Assembly (NCBI RefSeq): GCF_022965805.1 | Contig: NC_133117.1 | Location: 9,386,183 to 9,450,182 of the forward strand | Reading direction: 5' to 3' | Length of the DNA stretch: 64,000 bases | From: Primulina eburnea | Taxonomy: Eukaryota > Streptophyta > Magnoliopsida > Lamiales > Gesneriaceae | In this document: piece after piece, positions 25,171 to 36,279 of the stretch | How the letters are laid out: each line of letters opens with the position of its first letter | Numbering within the stretch: the stretch's first letter is position 1 | Program-made: the position numbers and the translations under genes | Notes under the pieces: generated by a model | What the model was told of the DNA's origin: nothing | The model's input: only the letters and a program-made list of their open reading frames with translations | Databases searched by the model: none

Positions 25171-25622
25171 GTGACGCTCTGAGCTGGGATTTGATAACTC
25201 CGGAGTTGTTTAACAAATAAACTTTGAAAAACACCAAAACTCATAACATAATATTCATTCATTATAAAATAAAGTTGTCTTCACAATGAAAAATGATAAC
25301 ATACAAGAACAAAAGCTTACCCAAAAAAACATAGATCTGTCTAACACGATTGATACCCAAAAAACACATAGATCTTAAAAATAGCAGCAACTAAAGACAT
25401 AGCATTATCGCTTGATCCTCTTCTTGTAGATCTTCTTAGTTCTTTATATCGAGAATGAAGGTAAGGGATGAATGTCGAGGCCGATCAAACACGACATATA
25501 ACATGGTTTATAAAATAGATACACGAATGTTGTTGGTTGCTCGAAAATATGGTTGTCTTTCTAGTTTTTGGGTATGGTCTCCTCAAGCTGAGGCAATGTT
25601 TATAGGTGGCGAGGAGCTTTAA
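25171..25622 (+). mobile_element. Possible LTR fragment
   Basis: TGTGACGCTCTGAGCTGGG looks like the 5' start of a gypsy-type LTR, and the following sequence is non-coding. No matching 3' terminus or target duplication was found. Confidence 0.35.
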
Positions 25623-25799
25623 CACAAAAATTACTATGAGATGGTCTCACGAGTCAATTTTGTGAAACGGATATTCTATATGTGTTACTCACAAAAAAGT
25701 ATTACTTTTAATTTATGTCAAATATATTAATTTTTATTGTAAATATGAACATAATTGATCAATCTCACGAATAAAAATATGTGATGCTGTCTTATGAAA
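25623..25799. mobile_element. MITE, GTGAGACGGTCT family, copy 2
   Basis: CTATGAGATGGTCTCACGAGTC at the left and TGTGATGCTGTCTTATGAAAG at the right enclose a core similar to copy 1 (TTGTGAAACGGATATTCTATA shared). More diverged than the 58.5-kb copies. Confidence 0.75.
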
Positions 25800-26710
25800 G
25801 ACTACTCGGAGCTTAATTATGGTCTTCACATCCCTCAATTTCGAAATTATGGTCTTCATACACAGCCCATTACCTATTTAATTTTTTAAACGTATTTTTT
25901 GGTTTTTTGTTTTCAATTTTCATATCTATCACAGCTGACGTTTGAGCCGAAATTTAAAACCCTTCAAAAACTTCTAAACTTTGAAGAACGAAACAATTTA
26001 TTATATTTTTTTGTGAACAATGCTTCAACAATATTACAAGAGAAGGATAAAATATTTTGAAGATTATTGATAAAGAGAAAGAGTGGAATTAAGGAGAAGA
26101 AGATGAATGTGTTGGATCCCGGTTTTCTAGACGTCCAAACGCAGCGGAAGTTTAAAAATTTTATTTATTTTGACAATCAAAATATGTTTGGACGCTCGTA
26201 TGATTTTATCATAAAAACATTCATCGGGATGTCAGAAATTATACCTTTGTGAATTAATCACGTGGCTCCAACTAATCCGGTATAAACGGATTAGCTCTTG
26301 TTGATTCCCTACGAACTTTCTTCGATGAAATCCTTTCTTTCCTTCTAATTAGGTCCACGACTGAATAGATTGATCATCTTCCAAATTGCACTAGAAATAT
26401 TGGAAGATATTTGGCGTAGGAGAAATTATTTGAGAGACGGCTCAAACCCTAACAATTAAGGTGGCCGAAATTTTTTCTCTTCTATGAGTGGAGGCTTACG
26501 TAAGATGTGTTGTGGTGGGCTGGTGAAGGGTTTTTTTTTTTTTTTGTATTATATATATAATTAAATTATAATCTAATTACATAATTAACATTAATGAGCT
26601 TGATTTGATTAATTGTGCTAGTTCAACTAGTTTAATTAATTTAACCAAATCCCATTAAAACTTTAATTATTTAATATGTTGGACCTGTACCCCTACAAGC
26701 CCATTAAACC

Positions 26711-27766
26711 ACTACAAAAAAACGGTATGATTAGCGACGCTTTCATAAAAAACCGTCGCTCAAATAGCGACGGTTTTCATTTTTCATTGCTATATAGCGA
26801 CGGTTTTTATATACACCGTCGCTTTTTAAATTATAGCGACGGTTTTATAAAACCGGTCGCTAAAATAGCCACGGTTTTAAAAAATCGTCGCTATAATAGC
26901 CACGGTTTTAAAACACCGTCGCTATAATAGCCACGGTTTTATAAAACCGGTCGCTATTATTGCGACTGTTCCACACACCCGTCGCTATTTTGTGCAACAG
27001 GTTAAACAAAAGCGACGGTCTTGTGTCCTACCGTCGCTACTATAGCGACAAATTTTCATAAACTGTCGCTAAACTAAACAGACGACGGTTTTATTAATAC
27101 CGTCGCTTGTGTGAAGCGACGGTTTAATATTAAATAGTCGCTATATTAGCGACGAAAAAAAAAACCGTAGCTATATTTAACGTTGGTTTAATTAAACCGT
27201 CGTTATCTTCAAAAATAGCAACGTTTTTAAAAAAACCGTCGTCACTTTTGGCGACGTTCAAAGTTAAACCGTCGCCGATTTAGATCGGCGACGGTTTCTA
27301 AAATCTGTCGCTATTAGCGACGGATTTTGAAAATCCGTCGCTATTAGCAATCTGTCTATAAATTGTCGCGTCTTCAACTGATTTTCTTCACACCTCTCCT
27401 CTCCCTTCGCTCACATTTGCGAGCGATAAACAAGTCTTCTCTCGTGGACGATTTTTGCTTCTACTCAAGTAAGTTTTTTTGCAATTCAATTTTTTATTTT
27501 TTGTATTGGATTATTACAACTGGTATTTTCATGGAGAGGAGTATATTCCCCCGGTATTTCCTAATTTTAATATGGAAGTTCCTTCGTCATCTAGGTCTCG
27601 TGTAGCACCACCAACTGCTCAAACTACAGCTCCGGAATTTTTGAATTTTCTTCAACAAAATGTTAACTTTGAAGAGAACCCAGAAAATGAGAATGTGAAT
27701 TTTGGTGAAGAAAATCCAACAATAAATAATGTTCCTGAAGATCCTGAAAGTCCAAACATATTATCC
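26711..27766 (+). mobile_element. CACTA (En/Spm) 5' end, truncated
   Basis: Begins CACTACAAAAAAACGG and then carries a dense subterminal array of AGCGACGGTTTT and AACCGTCGCT in both orientations to about 27345. A plausible leader follows, and a short ORF from 27571 (MEVPSSSRSRV) is cut off after about 65 codons, where LTR sequence resumes. No matching GTAGTG right terminus is visible, so the 3' part is lost. Confidence 0.75.
26730..27345. repeat. Subterminal GCGACGGTTT / AAACCGTCGC array
   Basis: More than twenty diverged copies of GCGACGG or CCGTCGC spaced about 20-40 bases apart in alternating orientation. In CACTA elements such arrays are binding sites for the transposase. Confidence 0.85.
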
Positions 27767-29160
27767 ACCATATTTAATTTATTAATTAATCAACTCAACT
27801 TCTGAGCTTAATAAATTAAATACATTATAAATTCAACATTTGAATTTATTATTTAAATTATAAATTCAACTCCTTGAATTTTTATCACCTCCAAAATTTA
27901 ATATTTAATAAGCCCAACATTTGAGTTTAATAAATTAAATTATCAAATTTTTATAAATTCAACTCCTTGAATTTATTATCTCGAAATTTAATTATCATAA
28001 ATTCAATTCCTTGAATTTACTATTTAATATAAATTAAACTTCTTGATTTTATTCTCTCAACGGGAACAAACAATCCAGTACTTGTGTGACCCTCAATTGT
28101 TCAGGGATACAGCTAGCCGTGGGTTCACAACTCCTTGTGATTCAGAATAACATTTATTCTTATTCGGGCTTACCCTAGTTAGCCCCATTTTTTTCATCAA
28201 CACTTTGATCAAGAATGTCAGAACTCATTTCTGATTGCACCCATCGGATTATGGTAAGAGCGTCTAGTAGCATCGCCCCATGATCCCCTAGGTATCACTG
28301 ATATTGTCTGCAAGAACCAGTCGATTATGATTAGCGTACAGTACGGCCCCTTCATCTCATATATCCTGATCGAATCTGCAACCATTGGTTCATCGAGGGT
28401 TGCATATTAATTCAATAACTATGTGATAACTATAATAGTGGCATCGCGTGTACTATTTGGAGAACTCCTTCTCCAATGTACATCTCGTACTCTGGCCAGA
28501 GATTTCATGCACTATTATTTCATCAGATCACTTAGGATATCCACACCCGTAGGTGAGCGGTGAATCCCTGACTACAATGCACTGGCTCCTATATGTGTCG
28601 CAACTGTACCCAACCTCGCCACCCGATGACTCTCCTGCAGCCGGTAAACGAGTCAAAGCACAGCCCTAGCATATAGAGCCTCAGTGTTGTCCCGAGTCGT
28701 AAGGACTAATGATGTACAATCATAACCACGGACTTATCTTCTCGATGAATGGTAACCACTTGGAAAGTCCGAGGGAGGGTTGCTCGGTATAATCATCATA
28801 TGACTACCCATCTGCATGTTTGGACATCTCTATGCCCTTACCAAGAAACGCAGTACACAACATCACAGATGCTAGTCTCGAGCTCAAGCGGCCTTTATCC
28901 CTGTTTTAGGCGGCTGAATCGACTAGGAACGAATTTAGAATATGCAGTGTTTACAGATGAGTTTCAACATCGAAATACGATTCATTTTTATTAAAGCATA
29001 ATCAAGGACTTTATCTCTGCTGTTTGCATGAGTATACAGATAAAGTATAACAAGACCATAAAAGGTTAAATTATATTAAAATAAAGATTGTTTATTTCAC
29101 TTGAGTCAATAAATTCCCTAGCCAACCGTTGGCTTGCAGGACATCTACTCTAACAGAACG

Positions 29161-29442
29161 AAATGATCATATAATAGCTTATGGATTTGAAGAATTTATA
29201 TTATTTATTCAGTTTTAAGACTTGTTAAATTAAATTTTATGAACTTTTTCTGAGAAACTTTATGCATCTTTTATTTCTCATGATAATGATATCGATTGTT
29301 GAATTATTTTGCTCGATATAACGGATAATATATGTATTACTAAAATATGGATTTTGTTGTTTTTTTGTTGTTTTCGCGTTACAAAGTGGGTTGAGTTGAT
29401 ATTTTTCCAACTTGTCAATTGATGGGCCACCCGCACGACTCC
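29161..29442. other. AT-rich spacer, nothing recognised
   Basis: No ORF or repeat that I can support. Confidence 0.5.
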
Positions 29443-29450
29443 ATTGATGG

Positions 29451-29799
29451 CAGGGACGGATTTAGTGTAGGGCGAACAGGGGCCACGGCCCCCCAAAAAA
29501 TTTTAAAAAAAAATTTAGTATATATTAATTTTTTTTAAACTAAATATATAAACATATATATATACATGGCCCCCCCAAAATGAAAGATACGTCCATGTAT
29601 CTCAGTGGCTAAAGTCAATTATAACGTTTGCTCCACCCGATTTCGAGACCTGATTCCGTCTTTTTTTTTTGGATTAGCGACGGTCGTGACGGACACCGTC
29701 GCAACATCCGCGACGGTTTCTGAGAACCGTCGCCATATGTTCAAAAACCGTCGCAATATAGCGACGGTTGTTAAAATCGGAATCCTAGATCCGCCCCTG
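29451..29799. mobile_element. hAT-type MITE
   Basis: Terminal inverted repeats CAGGGACGGATTTAG and CTAGATCCGCCCCTG. The perfect 8-bp target duplication ATTGATGG (29443-29450 and 29800-29807) is the hAT signature. The 349-base interior has no gene but holds a tRNA-like GTATCTCAGTGGCTAAAGT stretch (about 29598) and, at 29676-29770, five GCGACGGT/CCGTCGC motifs of the CACTA subterminal type. Confidence 0.88.
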
Positions 29800-30012
29800 A
29801 TTGATGGTGGGTTGTTGATTCGGGTTGACCCAAACATCTCTATCTATAGACCATAATATAATTTTCTTTTAATTGTCTTAATATGCTTAAAGAATGCTTA
29901 TTTAAAAGTTCATAATTTTATTTAAAAACGGTGAGTTATATTTTTTTGTAAAAAATTTATAAATTACTCAAATTATTAATTAAAACTAATGTTTATGGCA
30001 TCTTCTACGTGT

Positions 30013-30015
<3 letters not shown>

Positions 30016-30098
<83 letters not shown>
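30016..30098. repeat. (AT)n microsatellite
   Basis: About 80 bases of AT dinucleotides. A short (AC)n run follows at about 30174-30197. Confidence 0.97.
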
Positions 30099-30102
<4 letters not shown>

Positions 30103-30174
30103 TTTTTGTTATTTTTGAATTTTATAACAATTTTTTAAGTCGAGATGTTATGATTATTTAAAAATTTTAAATAT

Positions 30175-30207
<33 letters not shown>

Positions 30208-30327
30208 AACTGAAAATTTATTATAATAAATTTCGTAAATTTCTATTACATTATTTATAAAAAAAATGGAAAACTTTTGTAATTCAATATGCGTATTTTT
30301 GGTACTTTAAAAAATTCATTCTTTTTT

Positions 30328-31006
30328 TGTTGGATTGCTCACTTGAAAGTAATGGACTGTAGTTTATAGAGATTGTTGCGAGCGGTGTGGTTCATACGAT
30401 CCACAACCGTTCACCACTTTTCCTTGAAGTTCCAATTAAGAAGCTTGGATGTCCCAATGAGAGAACATTTTGGGTCGCAAATAAATAAACCATCACGTAC
30501 TTCAGCGCTGAAGGGGGCAAAATTGGAGTCCAAGGGGGTCTTCCTCTTAAATGAATTGCCATAATAACATGGTATCGATTAGGTCTCCAAATTTTTAATT
30601 TAGTGGTTGGACATGTTGTATCAATTTTATTTATATGAGCTTATATGTGAATATATCTAATATGTTGTGAGCATTTAATGTGTAGAAACATAAGTGTAAT
30701 TTTTACATTTATTATGTGCTAAAACAAAAATATCGAAAGATAATGAAAAACATTATCTATATATGGGTTATAGTTCCCAGATCGCGCATAATCACGTTCC
30801 ATATTCTTTATCACATTAAGAAAATAGTTCAAAAGAGAAAACTAAAGTATCATCTCAAGGAAAAGAGCGCGTATATCTGAAATATCAAAACACGTTATAA
30901 AGAATTCGGAATTATGACTTCGAGTACGTATCTGCTTAAAGTTTTAATCAAACTATTAATGATATAGCATGTTGGATTATGTGGTTTATGTGGATTTTCT
31001 CCAACG
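30328..31006 (+). mobile_element. Old Copia element: probable 5' LTR
   Basis: Candidate LTR TGTTGGATT ... TTCTCCAACG is followed two bases later by a degenerate primer site TGGTGTCAGAGT (31009-31020). A related fragment with AAGTGTAATTTTT and CTAAAACAAAAATATC lies at 57690-57805 and may be its 3' LTR, so everything between would be nested in this element. The left border is uncertain. Confidence 0.5.
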
Positions 31007-31630
31007 GGTGGTGTCAGAGTCAATCATGCTTGAATCATTAAGATTTGTTTAAAGTTCTAGATATTTCTCCAACCGTCCAGTTTTATTCGGTTTGAAATTA
31101 AATTTTTAACTATTCAAAAAATGATAAGATTATATGTATTCTAAATTAAATTTATTGAAATAAAATGTCGTGAAAGTGACCTTTTTATATAGATTAATTT
31201 TACGTGAAAGTGACCATTTTATAGAGATTAATTTTATTTTATTATACAAAACAGTTTTGGTATATGTAATCTGTATGGATATTGTTCCCTCCAAACGAAG
31301 TTCAATATTAATATAATTACATTTGCGTTTCCGGTGGTAAACACGTGATATTTTTTTATTTTTCATGTGCATAATAAATCGGCTCAAAATAATGTTGTTA
31401 TTTGACATGATAGTTAATATCAGTATTTGACTGTTGCAACATAATATCACTTACAAGTTAATATATTTTTCAAAGATAAAACATTAATGGAGTATTCAGT
31501 ATCTCGTTTACGTGGTTTATATTATTTGAATTTATTAATTAGTTTATTTGGATATTTTGTTGAGCATGTATATTTGATTTTTTGTTTTATGTTCAAATTT
31601 GACTCCGAAAAATATTCATTCCAACATAAA
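31007..31630 (+). mobile_element. Copia leader, duplication unit 1 (matches 41234-41790)
   Basis: From CCAG at 31077 to about 31630 it is nearly identical to 41234-41787. It stops where the gypsy LTR sequence begins at 31627-31631 through the shared TAAATTT. ORFs here are chance. Confidence 0.85.
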
Positions 31631-34152
31631 TTTTTAGCATGCTAATCTTTCTTTTATTATTAGTCCACCTTAATTAATTAATGGTTGAGCATTATCCTAG
31701 TCTAGGGAGCTTAAAATTTCGGCCCCCCCTTCTAGATACATCCACCAACTCATTTGATATCAAACAAGAATTCAAATTTCAAAAAGGGGAAACTTGGTCT
31801 TGCATGCATCCCACCTATATTGCACCTATCTTCCTCACTCCCCTAACCATTTCCTCCCCCTCCATTTTTTCGAAAATCAGAGAGTAGTAGAGAGAAAAAA
31901 AAACGTGAGGTGCATAGCTAGGAGGGTAGGATAAACCGAGAGCAAGAAAACAAGAGAAGCGTTCCACTCCTCCGTGCCGCGTCGTCGTCGTTTCGTTCAT
32001 TTTCTTTCGAAACGAAACCAGGCATGTCTAGATTTCTTTCAAACCTCAATCAAGTCATATTATCAATTATTTTTCAGTATATGATCATGTTTTATCAAGC
32101 AAAAACCGAGATACATGTCAAAACATTTTGAAACAACACGTGCAGAATTTTCGATTTTTTCTTGGCAAGCTTCACGGTTTCTTTTGGTTTGTGAGTTTCA
32201 GGTATTGGATCGACTCTAGGCTCCCAAGGCGACTTATATACATGTAATAGGATGCATTAGGACCACATTTGTCCATCGGTTTCACCCCATGCTCGCTGGA
32301 AAGCAAGAAATGACAGCAACACCATTTGTGTCCCTTTTTGAGTTCGAAAATTTCAGTTTTTATGTCAAGGGGTTGGATCTGATCTGGCTGCCCTAAGGGC
32401 TCTTAGCCATGGTTGGATCACTCCCCTAGCATGTCTAAGACGTGACTAAGTCGCACTTTTGGTGGCTTGGTCCATGGCTCATCGGTTTTTAAATAAACAA
32501 CAAGAACAGCCCCTCCCCTCTCGGTTTCCCTTCTTTTGACAGCAACATGTATTTCGAATTGTGTGGTTTGATGTGGATCTTGGTTGGCCTATGGCCCTTA
32601 GCCACGGTTCATACCATACCCCTAGATGTCTAGATCGTGCCATGGTCAATCAAATGGCCACTGGAACGACACGAGACATCAATCGAAGCAACACACTACA
32701 CACGCATACAATAGGATTCTCGGTATGAGTTTTCGGTTGTTGCTGGAATGGTGCGAATTATGGCTGGCCAAAAGCCCTTAGCCATGGTTCAAATCATTCC
32801 TTAGGATGTTGGTAAGGGTCTCTGGTGGGTGGTTCACGCCCCAATGGCCGATAGACTCGAAACCAACACAAGACGCACGGGTGCGCAGCTGCTGGAAATT
32901 ACAGCAAGTTGCTGTGTCGGTTCGGAGGCTCGTTCGAGTTCTCGGTCGGCTTTTAGCCTATGGCCTTGGACTGGACAGTGCCCCATTGAGTTAGGAAGGT
33001 CATTTTTTTGACCGTTCGTGATTCGGATCATTTTTGAGGTCGTACGAGAATTTACGGTGCGATGTGTCAAATTGACTCTCGAAAGAGCGTTTCACGTTTT
33101 GGCCTCCATTTCACCTAGATTTCGACCCTCATCATTTTAGGAGCATTATTTTAGTATTTTAAGCGTATTTTAATCATGACTATATGTCGGTTCAGGTTGG
33201 TTCGGAGTCATGATTAAATACGAAGTCATTAGACGTCTTAGTCGCATCTTTTGAACATAAATTGCATAGTTGGTCAAGTTTAAGCTACTGCATATTTTCA
33301 TGGCACAGTTAGGTTGCAGCGAGCCTGGGGACGATCCAATCCAATCCAGTTGGTAAAATATACAGGAATTTTCATTATGCCAGTTAATTATTTTACGTGC
33401 ATTAAATAGAAAATGATTATTTTTGAGATTTATGCGATATGGCTTGTGGTTCATTCACTGTGTGGGAGTATTATTTTATACGGTCGCTAGTGACCGCTCA
33501 GTTCAGTTTGGTACCACCCGGTCGCCAGTGACCGGCCAGCTCAGTTCAGTTTCAGACTCCCCGGTAGCCAGTTACCGATCAGTTCAGCTTAGTGCAGGGC
33601 CCACAGGCATAGACCATAATCTCAACAGAAAATTTTACCAGTTATTTCAGTACATGGCTCCAAGGAGCAAATATTTTTACTGTGATTTTCAGTTCAGTTA
33701 TGCACGTATTATAATTGCTCAGTACAGATTATTTTCAGCATGCCTCATGACATGATATTTTATCTCATGCACATTTTACTTCAGTATTTACTCGTTACCT
33801 ACGATATATGCGTGCTGAGTCTTTAGGCTCACTAGACTTGATTGTTGTAGGAGCTGATGAGGCCAGGGCCGAGGGCGGGGACCAGTGAGCTAGCTTGGGT
33901 CGGCAGTAGTGGCACCCGAGCACCTCAGTTTCAGCATTTTGTCATTTTATTTGATGCTCAAACCTTTTTATCAGTCGTTGGATATTTTTAATTTGCTATT
34001 GTTGGCAAACTTTATTTTCTTCCGCTGCGATATTTTAAACATTGAACTGGATTTATCAGTTGATTTTATGAATGAGGCCATTTAAGTTCTTTTAAAAAGA
34101 AAATTTTTAATTTTCCGCAAATTTTCAAGCAAGGAGTTTTAGGGCCTTTACA
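31627..34152 (+). repeat. 5' LTR, missing first 474 bases
   Basis: Matches 36754-39280 of the complete LTR. The first 474 bases, including the TG terminus, are absent and replaced by Copia leader sequence, so a deletion removed the left junction. Confidence 0.9.
33478..33590. repeat. CGGTCGCCAGTGACCG hairpin triplet in LTR
   Basis: Three successive palindrome-like units (ACGGTCGCTAGTGACCG, CCGGTCGCCAGTGACCGG, CCGGTAGCCAGTTACCG), each followed by TCAGTTCAG-like sequence. The copy in the other LTR is at about 38608-38718. Confidence 0.85.
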
Positions 34153-36279
34153 GTTGGTATCAGAGCCTATGTTCTTGTAAAGGGTTACACTACTACTGAC
34201 CACGAGAAGCTCACGAAGTCACGCCTTCGGTCTGTAAGTTTTACTTTTCAGCATTTTATTTAAAGCACGAATTATTTTGACAGCATGCTTCCATGAAATA
34301 ATTTCGACCAGATTTTCAGTATTTCAGTGTTCATTTCAAATAAATTATGGAATTATGCATGTTGGGTACGTTTGGAATTGGACATGTCTAAAAATTCGAA
34401 TATTGGGCTTTAGTAGAGGTTGAAAATGATTTGACTATATTAATTTTTAGTTCAGTATTGTTGATGTTCTCCTTATGTGTTATAAGTTAATCTTGAAATT
34501 ATGAATGCTGTTGAGACTTGTAGAATTTCTAAGAAATTATTAATGGTTCTTGGTTGCTAGTCGAGTAAATTTTTGAGGATTTCATATAAGCAATAGCGAT
34601 TCGAAGACTACGACAATCTTCAGGATTATAAATGTACAATTTGAGGATTTTAATTATCTATGGAAATGTAAGATTAATTATGAGAATTTATTTATGATGC
34701 ATGCTCTACATAGTTGGATTTAAGGATCGAATTGCGGAAATTGAGAATTTTAAGGATTAAATGCGAACTTTTGAGAAATTGGAATTTTAAGTATTTGTAG
34801 AAATTTAAGACGTGTTATGGGAATTAATTTTTGGGTTTAATAAACTTAAGGCTATTGAACCTTATGATACGGGAAATCTATAAAATGAAATTGAGAATAC
34901 TGAGGACTCATGGCTAATTGTGGAATTTTCGAGATTTAGGGAAAAATTGGATGATGTTCGAGGAAAGTAAGAATTAATTTTACAATTTTAAAAAAATTAA
35001 GAACTTATTTAGTAGTAAGTGAGAATTGAACAATTTAAAGGATATGACTTTTCGGTTATTTAGGCTTGAAGAAAATATAGAATATTTAGATATTTGAGTT
35101 ATAATGTTATAATGAATGGTAACTAAGGACATTGTAGGATGAACCAATCTTAGGCATGAAAATCTAAGCGTTAGTGAAATAATGTTGTGGCAAATTAAGA
35201 ATTTAAAGTGATGACGACTTAAGGTAAATTTGATCGGTTAGTTAAGTTATAAGAATAAACATTGAGTTAGTAAATTTTTGGGAACATAAGTTTGATGTGT
35301 CACAAGTTTTAGTCATGATGTTAACAATTAAGATTATACCTTGTGAGAATTTTAAAATTTTGGGAAGTTGGGTACGATGATGGTTAGTTTAATTGGTAGA
35401 CGCACGTAAGAGGTGAGGTAGACATCTTGTCTTGAGAAATTTTTGCAAGTCATTAAGAAACTTGAGAATAAGTGAATATGTGTGTTGGGATTATGTTATC
35501 TAATACTATTTGGGTCGCGTAAGCTTGAAGTTTAAGTTTATGAAATAGGTGTTCGTACGAAAATTTTGGGTGAGATAAAAACCAAAAGAAGCGAGTTGTG
35601 TTCATCATAGGTTATCAATAAACGAATATTAAGATTTTTATCGAGTAAGAAATCTGAAACTTTGATATGGGGATTCTAGAACTCTATGGGGGTATAAATG
35701 AGGTTGATTCATTAGAGTTATTCTAAGGCTACCATGGGATGACTTAATAAGTTTTTACGTTGATACGTAAGAATGTGACACTTGTTCCAATGAGGAGAGT
35801 CCAAGGATCTTAGGCTAATTTTGTTATAGGGTTGAGATAAGGTTAACTTTTAAGTGTATTAACGAGGATAGAAGTCGGTCAGTAAATTTTGGGGGCTAAG
35901 GTTTCCTAAGTTGAACTGTCTAAATGCTAATATAATAAGTCGATGAATATTACGAGTATAGTATAAGAAAAGTAAGGTGCGATAAGTTTAGACATCCATC
36001 TCTAGTATGAGAAACTGCGGGATAAGTCAAAATTCGGGGTTATAGTTGAATAGAACTAAGGCACCGTAAGTTGTTTTAAGTTGCGATTCAAAACGAGGAC
36101 TTTGGTAGACAAATTTATTTAGGATTGAGAAGACATAAGGTACATCTTAATATTTATCTTATCAGAGTAGCGCATCGGAAGCGTGGATTATTAGGATTCT
36201 AGAATTAAGAGTCTAAAATTTTTGTTTATCAAGGATAAGCGAATTTCGGGGACGAAATTTCTTTTAAGGGGGGAAGGAT
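34153..36279 (+). other. Internal region of the gypsy derivative, non-coding
   Basis: Begins with the primer site and ends at the purine tract. All six frames are closed by frequent stops, and no ORF above 60 codons is present in about 2.1 kb. Confidence 0.85.

Larger units (their letters stand above)
26110..29155 (-). mobile_element. Copia-type solo LTR with nested CACTA fragment
   Basis: Read on the minus strand it starts TGTTAGAGTAGATGTCCTGC and ends CCGGGATCCAACA, i.e. TG...CA ends. Flanks GAATG (26105-26109) and GAACG (29156-29160) look like a 5-bp target duplication with one change. There is no primer site or polyprotein, so it is a solo LTR. Its interior is broken at about 26711-27766 by CACTA-type sequence. 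The start motif resembles long LTRs common in plant Copia elements. Confidence 0.75.

Noticed and set aside
26730..27345. CRISPR-like array of short repeats
   Set aside because: Repeats alternate in orientation, vary in sequence and spacing, and sit at a CACTA terminus in a plant genome.
29598..29660. tRNA gene
   Set aside because: A- and B-box-like words are present but no cloverleaf could be drawn; it is part of the hAT MITE.
32806..33070. Overlapping ORFs in the 3-kb LTR, repeated at 37766-38198
   Set aside because: Present only because the LTR is duplicated; open on both strands with no domain.
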